Source: Leptolyngbya sp. PCC 7375 (GTDB taxonomy: Bacteria; Cyanobacteriota; Cyanobacteriia; Phormidesmidales; Phormidesmidaceae). Taken from it: a stretch of DNA of 64,000 nucleotides. The notes under the pieces are model-generated. The model saw nothing but the letters and a program-made list of their open reading frames with translations. It made no database searches and was not told where the DNA came from. Below are positions 8,596 through 17,125 of the stretch, piece by piece. The DNA is taken from contig NZ_JH993797.1 in assembly GCF_000316115.1 (NCBI RefSeq), positions 2,652,486 to 2,716,485 on the forward strand. Direction: 5' to 3'. Numbering within the stretch: position 1 is the first letter of the stretch; the number at the start of each line of letters is the position of its first letter. The position numbers were made by a program, and so were the translations under genes.

Positions 8596-9936
8596 GTGAA
8601 CTGGCTTTTTCAACTAGCCTTCATCTCTGCTCTCATTGGTCCCCGTCCTTGGCAACCAATGGGCAGCATCAACTTCGCCGATATTGATATCCGACCGACC
8701 TGGGAATCACCATGGCTCCAGCAAAAACTGGCAGCCGATCCGGCCGCTGAGACCATCCTTAATGGCTATGTAGCAGACCTGACGAGTCTGGGGTTTACGG
8801 CTAGCCAGCAAGGTGTGGCCGTCGATGTGGGGCGCTATCCAGTGGCTCGTCACCAAGAGTCTCGTCGCTTACCGGCAGCATCCTTAACTAAAGTGGCCAC
8901 CACCCTAGCTGCCCTTGAGACCTATGGCGTCAATCATCAGTTTGAAACCTTTATCGGCTGGCAAGGGACCATCACCAACGGCACCCTCCAGGGCAATCTC
9001 ATTATCAAAGGGGCCTACGATCCCCTATTTGTTTGGGAAGAGGGAATTGCCCTGGGGAATACACTACAGCAGCTTGGTATTCAACAGGTCACGGGTAGCT
9101 TAATTGTCATTGATCAGTTTGTGATGAATTTCAACACAGACCCATTGGCATCAGGGGAAATGTTGAAACAGGCCATGAACTCTGCTGCTTGGGGCTGGGA
9201 AGTAGATAAACAATACGCCACACTGCCACCCGGCACCCCTAAACCCACACTGCAAATCCAAGGACCAGTACAGATAGCCTCTGCAGCACCCACCATCAAT
9301 CAGGCCTCAGGCTGGTTGGTACGCCACAAGTCACTACCGCTAGCAGTGATTCTGAAAGCGATGAATATCTATAGCAACAATGTGATGGCCGAGATGATCG
9401 CTAATCTATCCGGTGGCTCAGCCAATGTGGTCAAAATTGCCGAGCAGACGGGAGTCACTCCTGGTGAAATTAGTCTGATTAACGGTTCAGGCTTGGGAGA
9501 AGACAATCAACTCTCAGCCCGTGCCGTGATTATACTCATGCAAGCAATTCAGAACCGGCTACAGCCTCACAATCTCAACTTCGCCGACCTGTTTCCAGTT
9601 TCTGGAACCGACACGGGCACCTTGATCGACCGTACGTTACCCATCAATGCTTCAGTCAAAACAGGGAGCCTAGCCGTAGTTAGCGCGCTGGCAGGGGCTT
9701 TTCCCACTGAGCAAAAGGGTATTGTCTGGTTTGCCATTATTAACTACGGCTCAGGGCTAGAAACGTTGCGTGCCCGTCAGGATCGGTTGCTAGCTTCCCT
9801 TGAAAAACAGTGGGGTAAGGCGAATCAAGTTCCCAATCCCATTAAGGCTACACTACAGTTCAATCAAGAGCCGTACCGTTTAGGCGATCCTAAACGCAAT
9901 GAGATTATTCAACCGCCGCAGGCACAATCTCAGTGA
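8596..9936 (+). CDS. dacB: D-alanyl-D-alanine carboxypeptidase, PBP4 type (peptidase S13)
   Basis: A 446-residue penicillin-binding protein of the DacB/PBP4 family. The three active-site motifs are present: SxxK as S96-L-T-K99, SxN as SNN in IYSNNVMAEMI, and KTG in SVKTGSL. It trims or opens peptidoglycan stem peptides (DD-carboxypeptidase/endopeptidase). The start is a GTG at 8596 and the N-terminus is hydrophobic (WLFQLAFISALIG), consistent with export to the periplasm. Its 3' end overlaps the convergent LptC gene by 32 bases. Confidence 0.9.
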   Translation: MNWLFQLAFISALIGPRPWQPMGSINFADIDIRPTWESPWLQQKLAADPAAETILNGYVADLTSLGFTASQQGVAVDVGRYPVARHQESRRLPAASLTKVATTLAALETYGVNHQFETFIGWQGTITNGTLQGNLIIKGAYDPLFVWEEGIALGNTLQQLGIQQVTGSLIVIDQFVMNFNTDPLASGEMLKQAMNSAAWGWEVDKQYATLPPGTPKPTLQIQGPVQIASAAPTINQASGWLVRHKSLPLAVILKAMNIYSNNVMAEMIANLSGGSANVVKIAEQTGVTPGEISLINGSGLGEDNQLSARAVIILMQAIQNRLQPHNLNFADLFPVSGTDTGTLIDRTLPINASVKTGSLAVVSALAGAFPTEQKGIVWFAIINYGSGLETLRARQDRLLASLEKQWGKANQVPNPIKATLQFNQEPYRLGDPKRNEIIQPPQAQSQ

Positions 9937-11059
9937 CGACATTTCGACCAGTAACGACCACCGTTTGCTGCTCTAGGTTGCCGACCGCACGATCACCGTT
10001 CACCGTGGCAGCAGGATCCTGCTGGCGATAGCTCACATTGCCTTGCCCATCTATATCCTGGGTCTTGATATTCCAAGTGAGTTGGTCAGCCGTTAACAAG
10101 GATTGTCTGGTTTGATCGACCGATCTGACGTTGCCATTTAAGACAAGAATCTCAGTGATCAAATTTAGACGGCCTTGATTAGCATTAGCCGTGATTTTTC
10201 GCTCGGGATACTGAATGCGTACAGGTTTATCAATCATGATAATACCTGGCTCCACATCCCAAACAGCAATATCACTATTGGTTTGCAAGGGAATTTCAAA
10301 TGCGTTGAGCTGTACCTGCTGCTGCAATGTGGCTTGCTGCTGTGCCAGGTCAAACTCTCCCTGCTTACCCACTAAGCGATCAGTAACCGTAGAATCATCC
10401 TCAGAGACATACTGCTCTACCTTTAGTGGTGTGTCTGTTTCGAGTTTTTCAGCATCTAGCTGCCATACTAATTTGTCTGACTCAAACCCAATCCAAGGCT
10501 CCTGTTGAGTTTTAGCAACCACACCGTTGAGTAACTCCAAACGCTGAGTTTTATTAAATAGTCGGGCTTCCTGGGCTGTGGCTTTGAGCTGGGGATGATC
10601 GCCACGAATACGGTCTCGCACTAACAGTAGATCCTCTGCGGGAATCCATTCCAAACTATTGCCATTGAGCGTGAGCTGATTGTCTGGATTGGTGGCGACA
10701 ATGTTACCCTGCAAAAATATTGACTTGCCATCTTCTCGGATTTCCCCCTGATCGGCTTTGACTCGGTATACTAATTTTCCGTCTTGAAAAAGCTCACCCT
10801 CTGGGGACTTCACGCTAGCTAATCGACGATCGGGACTGTAGGTAGCTGCTTCTGCCTTAACACGCCAAAGCAGCCCACCATTATCGTCAGGCTGCTCTAG
10901 AGTGACATCTTTAAGCGTTAGTTCTGCTTCGGTTTGTTCAGTGCTGTCCTGATTTTGAAGACTTTGCAGGGTATCTCCTGACGATTGACAAGTTCGTACA
11001 GCTACGACTATCACAGCAATAAACGCCGCAATCACCGCAAACCGATACCATTTATTCAT
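9905..11059 (-). CDS. lptC: LptC-like lipopolysaccharide export protein
   Basis: A 384-residue protein with a single N-terminal membrane helix (FAVIAAFIAVIVVAV) and a long periplasmic beta-rich region made of OstA/LptC-like repeats (for example LTLNGNSLEWIP and GEFDLAQQQATL). LptC links the inner-membrane LptBFG transporter to LptA and carries lipopolysaccharide across the periplasm. At 384 residues it is about twice the length of enteric LptC, as usual for the cyanobacterial form. It ends inside the 3' end of dacB. An ATG at 11059 is used. Confidence 0.83.
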   Translation of the reverse strand: MNKWYRFAVIAAFIAVIVVAVRTCQSSGDTLQSLQNQDSTEQTEAELTLKDVTLEQPDDNGGLLWRVKAEAATYSPDRRLASVKSPEGELFQDGKLVYRVKADQGEIREDGKSIFLQGNIVATNPDNQLTLNGNSLEWIPAEDLLLVRDRIRGDHPQLKATAQEARLFNKTQRLELLNGVVAKTQQEPWIGFESDKLVWQLDAEKLETDTPLKVEQYVSEDDSTVTDRLVGKQGEFDLAQQQATLQQQVQLNAFEIPLQTNSDIAVWDVEPGIIMIDKPVRIQYPERKITANANQGRLNLITEILVLNGNVRSVDQTRQSLLTADQLTWNIKTQDIDGQGNVSYRQQDPAATVNGDRAVGNLEQQTVVVTGRNVVTEIVPAAVE

Positions 11060-11121
11060 ACAGCGTTAGTTGTGCCAGTACATAATCTAGTCACCCAGAT
11101 TATCCTAACGGATAACGGCTC

Positions 11122-11754
11122 TTACCCCGGCTCACTGGTCGCTTCTTCTTCCATAACGCTCAAACCAGTGAGTGGGCGATAGGTATAGCCATTGCTGTGG
11201 CTGCGTGGAGTCTTTTTGATATCGTCTTTGACACCGTCTAAATCAATATAGCGGTCAGATACATTGATCAAACTGTCACTGGTCATAGAGCGCAAACTGA
11301 CCACCTCTACCCTGACGCCACGATAGCTAGCAGCATCAACCGCATAGGCCAAATCTCCATCGCCACTCACCAAAATAGCTGTGTCGTAACAACCTACAAG
11401 GGCCATCATATCGACAGCGATCTCAACATCTAGATTGGCTTTTTTAGACCCATCAGGCAGTTGTACTAAATCTTTGGCAATGACTCGGTATCCATTGCGG
11501 CGCATCCACAGTAGAAACCCTTGCTGCTTTTCGTTAGTACGATCAACACCTGTGTAGAAAAAGGCACGAAATAATCGAGAACCTGCGGTTAATCGGCATA
11601 GCAACTTGGTGTAGTCAATTTCAATTCCAAGCTGAAGCGCTGCATAAAACAGATTCGAACCATCAATAAAAACGGCAACCCTACCACGATTTTCTAATAC
11701 TTGCTCTGGCGTAAACCCAGTGTCATGACTGAGGGTATTACGGTGATTCAACAT
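11122..11754 (-). CDS. NYN domain protein (LabA/DUF88-like)
   Basis: A 210-residue protein with a NYN (PIN-like) domain. RVAVFIDGSNLFYAALQLG gives the first catalytic Asp, DLVQLPDGSKKANLDVEIAVDM the next acidic cluster and ILVSGDGDLAYAV the last. NYN domains are metal-dependent ribonuclease-like folds. In Synechococcus the LabA branch affects circadian feedback, but this cannot be claimed from sequence here. It lies 62 bases upstream of the minus-strand lptC gene and could share its transcript. ATG at 11754. Confidence 0.8.
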   Translation of the reverse strand: MLNHRNTLSHDTGFTPEQVLENRGRVAVFIDGSNLFYAALQLGIEIDYTKLLCRLTAGSRLFRAFFYTGVDRTNEKQQGFLLWMRRNGYRVIAKDLVQLPDGSKKANLDVEIAVDMMALVGCYDTAILVSGDGDLAYAVDAASYRGVRVEVVSLRSMTSDSLINVSDRYIDLDGVKDDIKKTPRSHSNGYTYRPLTGLSVMEEEATSEPG

Positions 11755-12392
11755 AATTTAATCCTGTCCAATTTATTATGATTTACATCCCTAACACGTA
11801 GGATTTACATCCCTAATACATGGTTAGTGTCGACCTTTAATGCCCCCCTAGCAATCAAGGGCGATTGAGGGATATTTTGTCAAGATCTTACAAAGGGCTT
11901 ATAGGGGAAGAAACACAGCGAATAATTACTTAGTCGTGCACAACTTTTAGACTGTCCTGAATTGTCCTTTAAACCCACCAATCAAAGTACACACGCCATT
12001 AAACCAAGGGCTTCACTTCATCATACATGAGGCATTTGTAGATGAAAGCAATATAGCTGTAACTTAACTTCTTCTCAAGAAGTAGAAAATAAATGTGATT
12101 AAAAATTGAGTGGGTATTTATTGAAATCCTGCTGTGAAAATAATAGGTTTTGACACCTAACCAAGAGTCATTGGCAAATAAGTTTACAAGGGTTAAAAAT
12201 GCTATATAAAAGCACATGTCTTGAAATGCTCATAAACGCGGATTATTATCACTGAGGTATTCAATGTCAGCATTATTGAGCCTTAGCATGAATTAAGCTG
12301 CAATATACCGATAAATAGCGCTTGAGATCGTAAGCTTTGTTTTTTTGCTTTAGAAATAGCAAAAACTGCCAAAAACCTATAGGGAGCTATTA
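11755..12392. other. AT-rich intergenic region with a short direct repeat
   Basis: A 638-base gap between the divergent NYN and ExbB-like genes. A direct repeat with a 22-base period (core GATTTACATCCCTAA) occupies about 11780-11822, just upstream of the NYN gene, and may be a pair of binding sites. The rest is AT-rich. An open frame at 11999-12217 on the minus strand lacks coding character. I see no recognisable RNA gene. Confidence 0.45.
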
Positions 12393-13037
12393 GTGGGAAT
12401 TTCAGAACTCTTTAAGGCTGGTGGTGTCGTCATTTGGCCACTACTGGCCGCATCAATCTTAGTAGTGACTCTAATTTTGGAGCGGAGCTGGTTTTGGTGG
12501 CAGATTTCTCAGCACCAGGAACGTGTGGTCAATACGTTCCTAGTAGATTATGCCCAGCAGCCTAAGGCGGCGATTCAACAGCTAAAGCAGCAGCCGTCGT
12601 TACCCATGGTGCGGATTTTTTTGGCGGCGCTGTCCCTAGAGCAGGCCACCCCTGATGAATTTAAATTGGCATTAGAAAGCGCGGCTCAAGCAGAGATCCC
12701 GATGCTCAAGCGGTTTAGTACTGTGTTTGAAACCGTCGTTGGTTTAGCCCCCTTATTGGGACTACTGGGTACTATTTTAGGGTTGATTCAGGCCCTGTCG
12801 TCTTTGCAAATTGGTGATGTGGGTACGGCTCGGGCATCCGGTGTTACAGCAGGCATTGGCGAAGCATTGATTTCCACAGCCCTTGGATTAGTGGTCGCCA
12901 TGGTAACTCTGTTCTTTGCCAATGTCTTTCAAGGGTTATATCGTCGGCAGCGGGCTGCGATCGCAGATTATGGTGGCCGTATTGAAATCGCCTATCGACA
13001 GTATTATCGAAAGTTTATGCATCGTCAGAACCGCTAA
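12393..13037 (+). CDS. MotA/TolQ/ExbB proton channel family protein
   Basis: A 214-residue inner-membrane protein with three hydrophobic segments: residues about 10-30 (VVIWPLLAASILVVTLILE), 110-135 (FETVVGLAPLLGLLGTILGLIQAL) and 150-180 (GIGEALISTALGLVVAMVTLFF). The G-L-L-G-T-I-L-G and G-I-x-E-A-L-I-S-T-A-L-G motifs are diagnostic of ExbB/TolQ. Such proteins use the proton gradient to energise outer-membrane transport or envelope tethering. The GTG at 12393 has AGGGAG upstream. The usual partner exbD/tolR does not follow; a cell-wall amidase is next. Confidence 0.87.
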   Translation: MGISELFKAGGVVIWPLLAASILVVTLILERSWFWWQISQHQERVVNTFLVDYAQQPKAAIQQLKQQPSLPMVRIFLAALSLEQATPDEFKLALESAAQAEIPMLKRFSTVFETVVGLAPLLGLLGTILGLIQALSSLQIGDVGTARASGVTAGIGEALISTALGLVVAMVTLFFANVFQGLYRRQRAAIADYGGRIEIAYRQYYRKFMHRQNR

Positions 13038-13155
13038 GCTGTCCACACACCAAAGGTTTGCATAAATACCTTCAACAAATTTGGATAATTTGCTCATTTG
13101 GCTACTTCAACAATCGGAACAAACCCAATATTCTAGAAAAAATGAATAATATTCT

Positions 13156-14040
13156 TTGAAGTATTGGCCATTCAGGCATTACCTTAATGAGCACATACAA
13201 ACTTCACCATCCGGTTCTTTCCTCAAAACTTCCATGGGTGATCGTCGTTGGTTCAAAATTGGGGTATACATAGGCGCGTTCTGCTTAGCCATGGTAGTGA
13301 CAATGGTATTGGCAACGACCTACAAAGTATTGTTTGGGCCACCCCAGGGCATAGCAGCAGCAGAGCCCTCTTACACCGTAGAAGCAGCAGCTCCAAAAGG
13401 TACTAGTAAAGCCCCCTTAGCTAACCAAGGGCTCATATACACAGCAGAAAATAATCCTAGCTATAGACCCCCTGAACGGGTAGAATTAGCCGATCCATCT
13501 AACTATGGCGAGCGCTACGCAGTGGATGCCTACGGTCAGCCCCTAAACAATGAATTTTTGGCCGTGCTTCACGAAACTGTATGGAGCGCCAACAGTGCCA
13601 TTAATACGTTTCAAACCTATCATCCACGGGACGCAGACCAGGTAAGTTATCACAGCATCATTGACCGCGATGGCACGGTTATCTATGTTGTCCCTCCCGA
13701 AAAACGGGCCTTTGGTGCAGGCAACTCCGTCTTTGAGGGAGCCAACGGTCCTGAAACAGCTGTGACGAATCCCGCGTTTGCGTCATCTGTCAATAACTTT
13801 GCGTATCACATTTCCTTAGTCACCCCCTCCGATGGCCAGGATAATGCCTCTACCCACAGCGGTTACACGGATGCGCAGTATAAGTCCTTAGCCTGGCTAA
13901 TGGCCCAGACAACAATCCCGGAGGCGCGGATTACCACCCATGCAGCGGTTGATCGGTCAGGTTCTCGGCAGGATCCCCGCAGCTTTAACTGGCCCCACTT
14001 TTTAGAATATCTGCACCAGTATCCTAGTCGAGCGGCGTAG
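13156..14040 (+). CDS. Membrane-anchored N-acetylmuramoyl-L-alanine amidase (Amidase_2)
   Basis: The protein has an N-terminal membrane helix (IGVYIGAFCLAMVVTMVLAT), a spacer, and an AmpD/Amidase_2 domain. The zinc-site pattern is visible as VLHETVWSA (first His), then NNFAYHISLV, and TTHAAVDRSG with QDPRSFNWPHF near the end. It should cleave the amide bond between muramic acid and the stem peptide, or bind peptidoglycan. The longest frame starts at a TTG (13156). An ATG at 13234 places the membrane helix at the N-terminus and is equally likely. Neither start has a clear ribosome binding site. Confidence 0.82.
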   Translation: MKYWPFRHYLNEHIQTSPSGSFLKTSMGDRRWFKIGVYIGAFCLAMVVTMVLATTYKVLFGPPQGIAAAEPSYTVEAAAPKGTSKAPLANQGLIYTAENNPSYRPPERVELADPSNYGERYAVDAYGQPLNNEFLAVLHETVWSANSAINTFQTYHPRDADQVSYHSIIDRDGTVIYVVPPEKRAFGAGNSVFEGANGPETAVTNPAFASSVNNFAYHISLVTPSDGQDNASTHSGYTDAQYKSLAWLMAQTTIPEARITTHAAVDRSGSRQDPRSFNWPHFLEYLHQYPSRAA

Positions 14041-14046
14041 ACAAGA

Positions 14047-15039
14047 TTAGGAATCCTCTTGTTGTAGGGGCGCACGGCGGCTGTACGCCCCTACAACTTT
14101 GTTTAACCACAGATCGAGGTTGAGGTCGTAATAGCCTTCTTGTCCAGCAGGATACTCCCCCTGTTCGATGGCATTAATAATTTGCGGCAACGCGGCAATG
14201 TAATCTTGGCTCCGTGCCACAGGATGCAGCGTCCAGGCATCAGGATTTGAAAGTGTTGCCCGCCAACCGTGAGTGCGTTCAAGCTCCCGAGAAATCATCA
14301 CCTCCCAAGAATCTAACTTGCCACGACCGGTCCAGTAATTTAGCCAGGTCAGCACCCTGGGTGGCAACTGCTTTAGCCATTCATTTTTATAGTCCATCCA
14401 CAGGACAGGAATCGGTAAAAATGCATCGAAGCTTTGCTTTTTGATCAGATAAGCGCGGCTGCCAAAAAACTTAAATCGATAGAACCCATTGTCCTGTTCA
14501 TAGGGCACACGCTGGGTCATGGTGCCGTCAGATCGGGGTGGTCCGGATAAAGGACGGACAAACAGGACATCGGGTCGCTTGTCCATTAGCTCTATGCCCT
14601 CAGTAATCCAGCTGTGGCCAGGCTGTTGATACTGCAGCATATCGCTATCAAAATGCACCACATAATCACCCACCGTTTCTTCCAGAGAAAAAATTGTGCC
14701 CAGAATGGGATAGCCCTTCCAGTTGTGGGTGGGTTTAGGCACAGAGCCAAAGTGCTTTTGATACACCCGCTGACGATAGGCGTTGTCATAGTCCATATCA
14801 ACCAGCCGATCCACCACCCCCATTGCCATCAACTGGGCACAGTTATCCCGCAGTTGCCCTAAGGTACCAATGCCGGGTCGCCCCATTTTATCCCCCGTCA
14901 AAGGGGCCGTATCTAAACACAACACCCGCTCCACAAAGGGATAATGGCTAGTGCGTACCAGGTGAGGAATCGTCTCCATCATGAATGGAATATCGGTGCG
15001 CGCTACCATGATGGACAATGAACAGCGAGGAAGATTCAT
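14047..15039 (-). CDS. Glycosyltransferase-like protein (GT-A fold)
   Basis: A 330-residue protein beginning LPRCSLSIMVARTDIPFMM, with a GT-A-like core. FDSD in YVVHFDSDMLQYQQPG is the likely metal/nucleotide-sugar motif, and the W-x-x-Y-K-N-E-W region lies downstream. It is the last gene of the minus-strand glycan block. The final codons run through a dispersed palindrome (14061-14097), so the C-terminus may have been rewritten by that repeat. Donor and acceptor are unknown. Confidence 0.7.
   Translation of the reverse strand: MNLPRCSLSIMVARTDIPFMMETIPHLVRTSHYPFVERVLCLDTAPLTGDKMGRPGIGTLGQLRDNCAQLMAMGVVDRLVDMDYDNAYRQRVYQKHFGSVPKPTHNWKGYPILGTIFSLEETVGDYVVHFDSDMLQYQQPGHSWITEGIELMDKRPDVLFVRPLSGPPRSDGTMTQRVPYEQDNGFYRFKFFGSRAYLIKKQSFDAFLPIPVLWMDYKNEWLKQLPPRVLTWLNYWTGRGKLDSWEVMISRELERTHGWRATLSNPDAWTLHPVARSQDYIAALPQIINAIEQGEYPAGQEGYYDLNLDLWLNKVVGAYSRRAPLQQEDS
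14061..14097. repeat. Dispersed palindrome (GTTGTAGGGGCG arms)
   Basis: Perfect 12-base arms at 14061-14072 and 14086-14097 with a 13-base loop, inside the 3' end of the minus-strand glycosyltransferase and 20 bases after the amidase stop. It resembles the GTAGGGG-type palindrome after ggpS (55726-55769), a sort of repeat common in cyanobacteria. It could end transcription from either side. Confidence 0.7.
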
Positions 15040-15080
15040 AGGTCGTTTTAGGGTGGGTACTGCCCACTATGGGTGAAACG

Positions 15081-16022
15081 TTATTTCTTCATCCGTCTAG
15101 CCAACCGACCAATTGCCTGTTTAAGTTTGCGGATCGGTTGACGCTGTAATTGCGATGGGGACTTGCCAGCTAACGGACGACCATCCGGATCATGGAGATA
15201 GCGGTAATATTCCCACAGGTCTCGATAAGGCCCCCCCGATCTCATCGGTGTGCCCGCCCAGTGCAAATAACGTAGCCGTGTATCGCCATCGTAGAGAGCA
15301 TGGTCTCGGGATACAAAGTGTTTCATCCCTCCCCAACTGCCGGGCTCATCAGCCTTCACTTGAACAATATTGAGTCGTGTATCGATGCTGTTGAGGACCA
15401 GATAATTCATGATGGGCTGGTCTGTTGTGCCCCCCGAAAAATCAAAATAATCGCGATTTTGGGCACATTCGCTTAAACGCTGATACATCTGGTGGAGGGT
15501 GATGGTGTCTTTTTTAGCCCCCCAGAGACCGCTATTAAAAACAGAATTGACAATATCTTCAGGAAAAATGCCTCGTTCAATCACACTGGGCGAAAACACA
15601 TCCCGCAGTTTACGACCCTTGAAATGATAATCACAACAAATAAAATCTGCTTGCTCTAGATAGGCAAGGGTATCAGAAACTGGCTCAAAAAAAAGAATAT
15701 CGGTATCTATATAAAGAAACTCATCCAGCGGCCCAAACCAGGCTGCTAACTTACGCATTTTATTGGGGAGTGCCAAGAAATCACGGGGAAAAATCTCGCT
15801 AATTTTTTGGGTAAACGCCTCAAGAAAAGCTAAATCTGGAAAGAGCTGCACTTGGTAAAGCGTATTTAGTTTTTGAAACAGCGATTGATAGTCATCGTTA
15901 AACGGAATCATATATACCGGTACATCCGGATCATGAAGTCGCAGACTAGCGAGGAGTGCGATCGCATTGTCCCCCACCTTCTCATTCGCAACGATGTACA
16001 CACCTCTCTTACCAGTCATCAA
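15081..16022 (-). CDS. Glycosyltransferase-like protein, Npun_R2821/Npun_R2823 family
   Basis: A 313-residue protein that starts RGVYIVANEKVGDNAIALLASLR, as in the cyanobacterial Npun_R2821/R2823 group. A GT-A fold is suggested by FLYIDTDILFF (DxD), an N-S-G-L-W-G-A-K-K segment, and the FSGGTTDQPIMNYLV block that resembles GT8-like acceptor regions. It is followed by a basic C-terminal tail. It lies 11 bases downstream of a paralogue (16034-17032) on the same strand, so they form one transcription unit. Likely role is a sugar-transfer step in surface polysaccharide; substrate unknown. Confidence 0.75.
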   Translation of the reverse strand: MMTGKRGVYIVANEKVGDNAIALLASLRLHDPDVPVYMIPFNDDYQSLFQKLNTLYQVQLFPDLAFLEAFTQKISEIFPRDFLALPNKMRKLAAWFGPLDEFLYIDTDILFFEPVSDTLAYLEQADFICCDYHFKGRKLRDVFSPSVIERGIFPEDIVNSVFNSGLWGAKKDTITLHQMYQRLSECAQNRDYFDFSGGTTDQPIMNYLVLNSIDTRLNIVQVKADEPGSWGGMKHFVSRDHALYDGDTRLRYLHWAGTPMRSGGPYRDLWEYYRYLHDPDGRPLAGKSPSQLQRQPIRKLKQAIGRLARRMKK

Positions 16023-16033
16023 TAGTCCTCCCT

Positions 16034-17032
16034 TCAGGTAAGTCCAATCTTTTTCATCAGTCGTTTCTGTAGGGACGGTGGCTGATTATATTGCTGGGGT
16101 TTGCCCTGAAACTCTGGCATGGGCTCATGTAAATATCGATAGTGCAAAAACGTTTTACGATACGGGAAATCAAGGTTTTCACCACCACAAACGCGACGAA
16201 ATATCTTTGAGGACAGCCCAATGAAATGCAGATAGCTCAACAACTTACCGTCGTCGTAAACCAGACCGTCTTTCTCCTCAAAATGTTTCGATGAAACTGC
16301 ATTTCCCGTCGCTTTGCCTTCAGCACGCCACTCTAATGCCACATTGTGAACAGTATGATCATTAATCTGCACCATATAGTTCAGCAGCGATTGATTGGGC
16401 GCTCCCATGTACAGCACATCTGAATTACCCTGGGCCAGGGTCTCTACCACATGATCCAGCTCAGCTTCAGAAAACAGACTGCGCTTAGAGGCATAGCAAC
16501 CAGAACAAAAGATGTCACGCTTGAGTCGTTCCTCGGATAGTACCGTGGTCAGTTTGTCAGAATTAACATTAAAAATGTGGCTGAGGTCTTTGAACTGAAA
16601 ATCATAAACCACGACATCGGCACGGTTTAGACGCTCAAACATAAAGTCCAGAGGCTGCATCACCAACGTGTCAGCATCTAGATAAATAAATTCTTCAAAG
16701 GGAGCTGCCGGGTCAAAGGAAACATAGCGATGGTTTTCTCCCACTCGATAAAATTGGGTTTTCACACCTGACGCTTTCCACTGTTGTATCGCCGTTGGAT
16801 GGGTTTGCCATACCCGTAGTGAAAAGTTTTCCCAAAATTTAAATAGTTCAGAGTCATTCAGCAGAGATACGTTCTCTCGCTTGGCGACTTCAGCAGCGAC
16901 CTTCTCAATCTGGTCGTTGTAGGCAATCACGCAGACCGGAATATGTCCCGAATTTTGTTCAATGCTGTTGAGCAGAGCGACCAACTGATCGTAGACTACA
17001 TCGTTTGCCAGGGTGTATATGCCGCGCTTCAT
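16034..17032 (-). CDS. Glycosyltransferase-like protein, Npun_R2821/Npun_R2823 family
   Basis: A 332-residue paralogue of the next gene. It begins MKRGIYTLANDVVYDQLVALL and has FIYLDADTLVM (DxD), a F-C-S-G-C-Y-A-S-K segment, and GAPNQSLLNYMVQ in the acceptor region. Both proteins end in an H-Y-R-Y-L-H-E/D-P motif, showing an ancestral duplication. ATG at 17032. It is located directly downstream of an ABC exporter gene (17126-19213), 93 bases away, on the same strand. Confidence 0.75.
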   Translation of the reverse strand: MKRGIYTLANDVVYDQLVALLNSIEQNSGHIPVCVIAYNDQIEKVAAEVAKRENVSLLNDSELFKFWENFSLRVWQTHPTAIQQWKASGVKTQFYRVGENHRYVSFDPAAPFEEFIYLDADTLVMQPLDFMFERLNRADVVVYDFQFKDLSHIFNVNSDKLTTVLSEERLKRDIFCSGCYASKRSLFSEAELDHVVETLAQGNSDVLYMGAPNQSLLNYMVQINDHTVHNVALEWRAEGKATGNAVSSKHFEEKDGLVYDDGKLLSYLHFIGLSSKIFRRVCGGENLDFPYRKTFLHYRYLHEPMPEFQGKPQQYNQPPSLQKRLMKKIGLT

Positions 17033-17125
17033 AGGACGTCCAGTGGGTAATTAAGTATAGAAAATCACATTAAAAAATACAGGATCAGACAAGATTTAAT
17101 GTTAGAGAAAACAGACCTATCAGCA

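Noticed and set aside
11999..12217. 72-residue minus-strand frame in the AT-rich gap
   Set aside because: Composition is that of AT-rich noise, there is no ribosome binding site and no recognisable motif.
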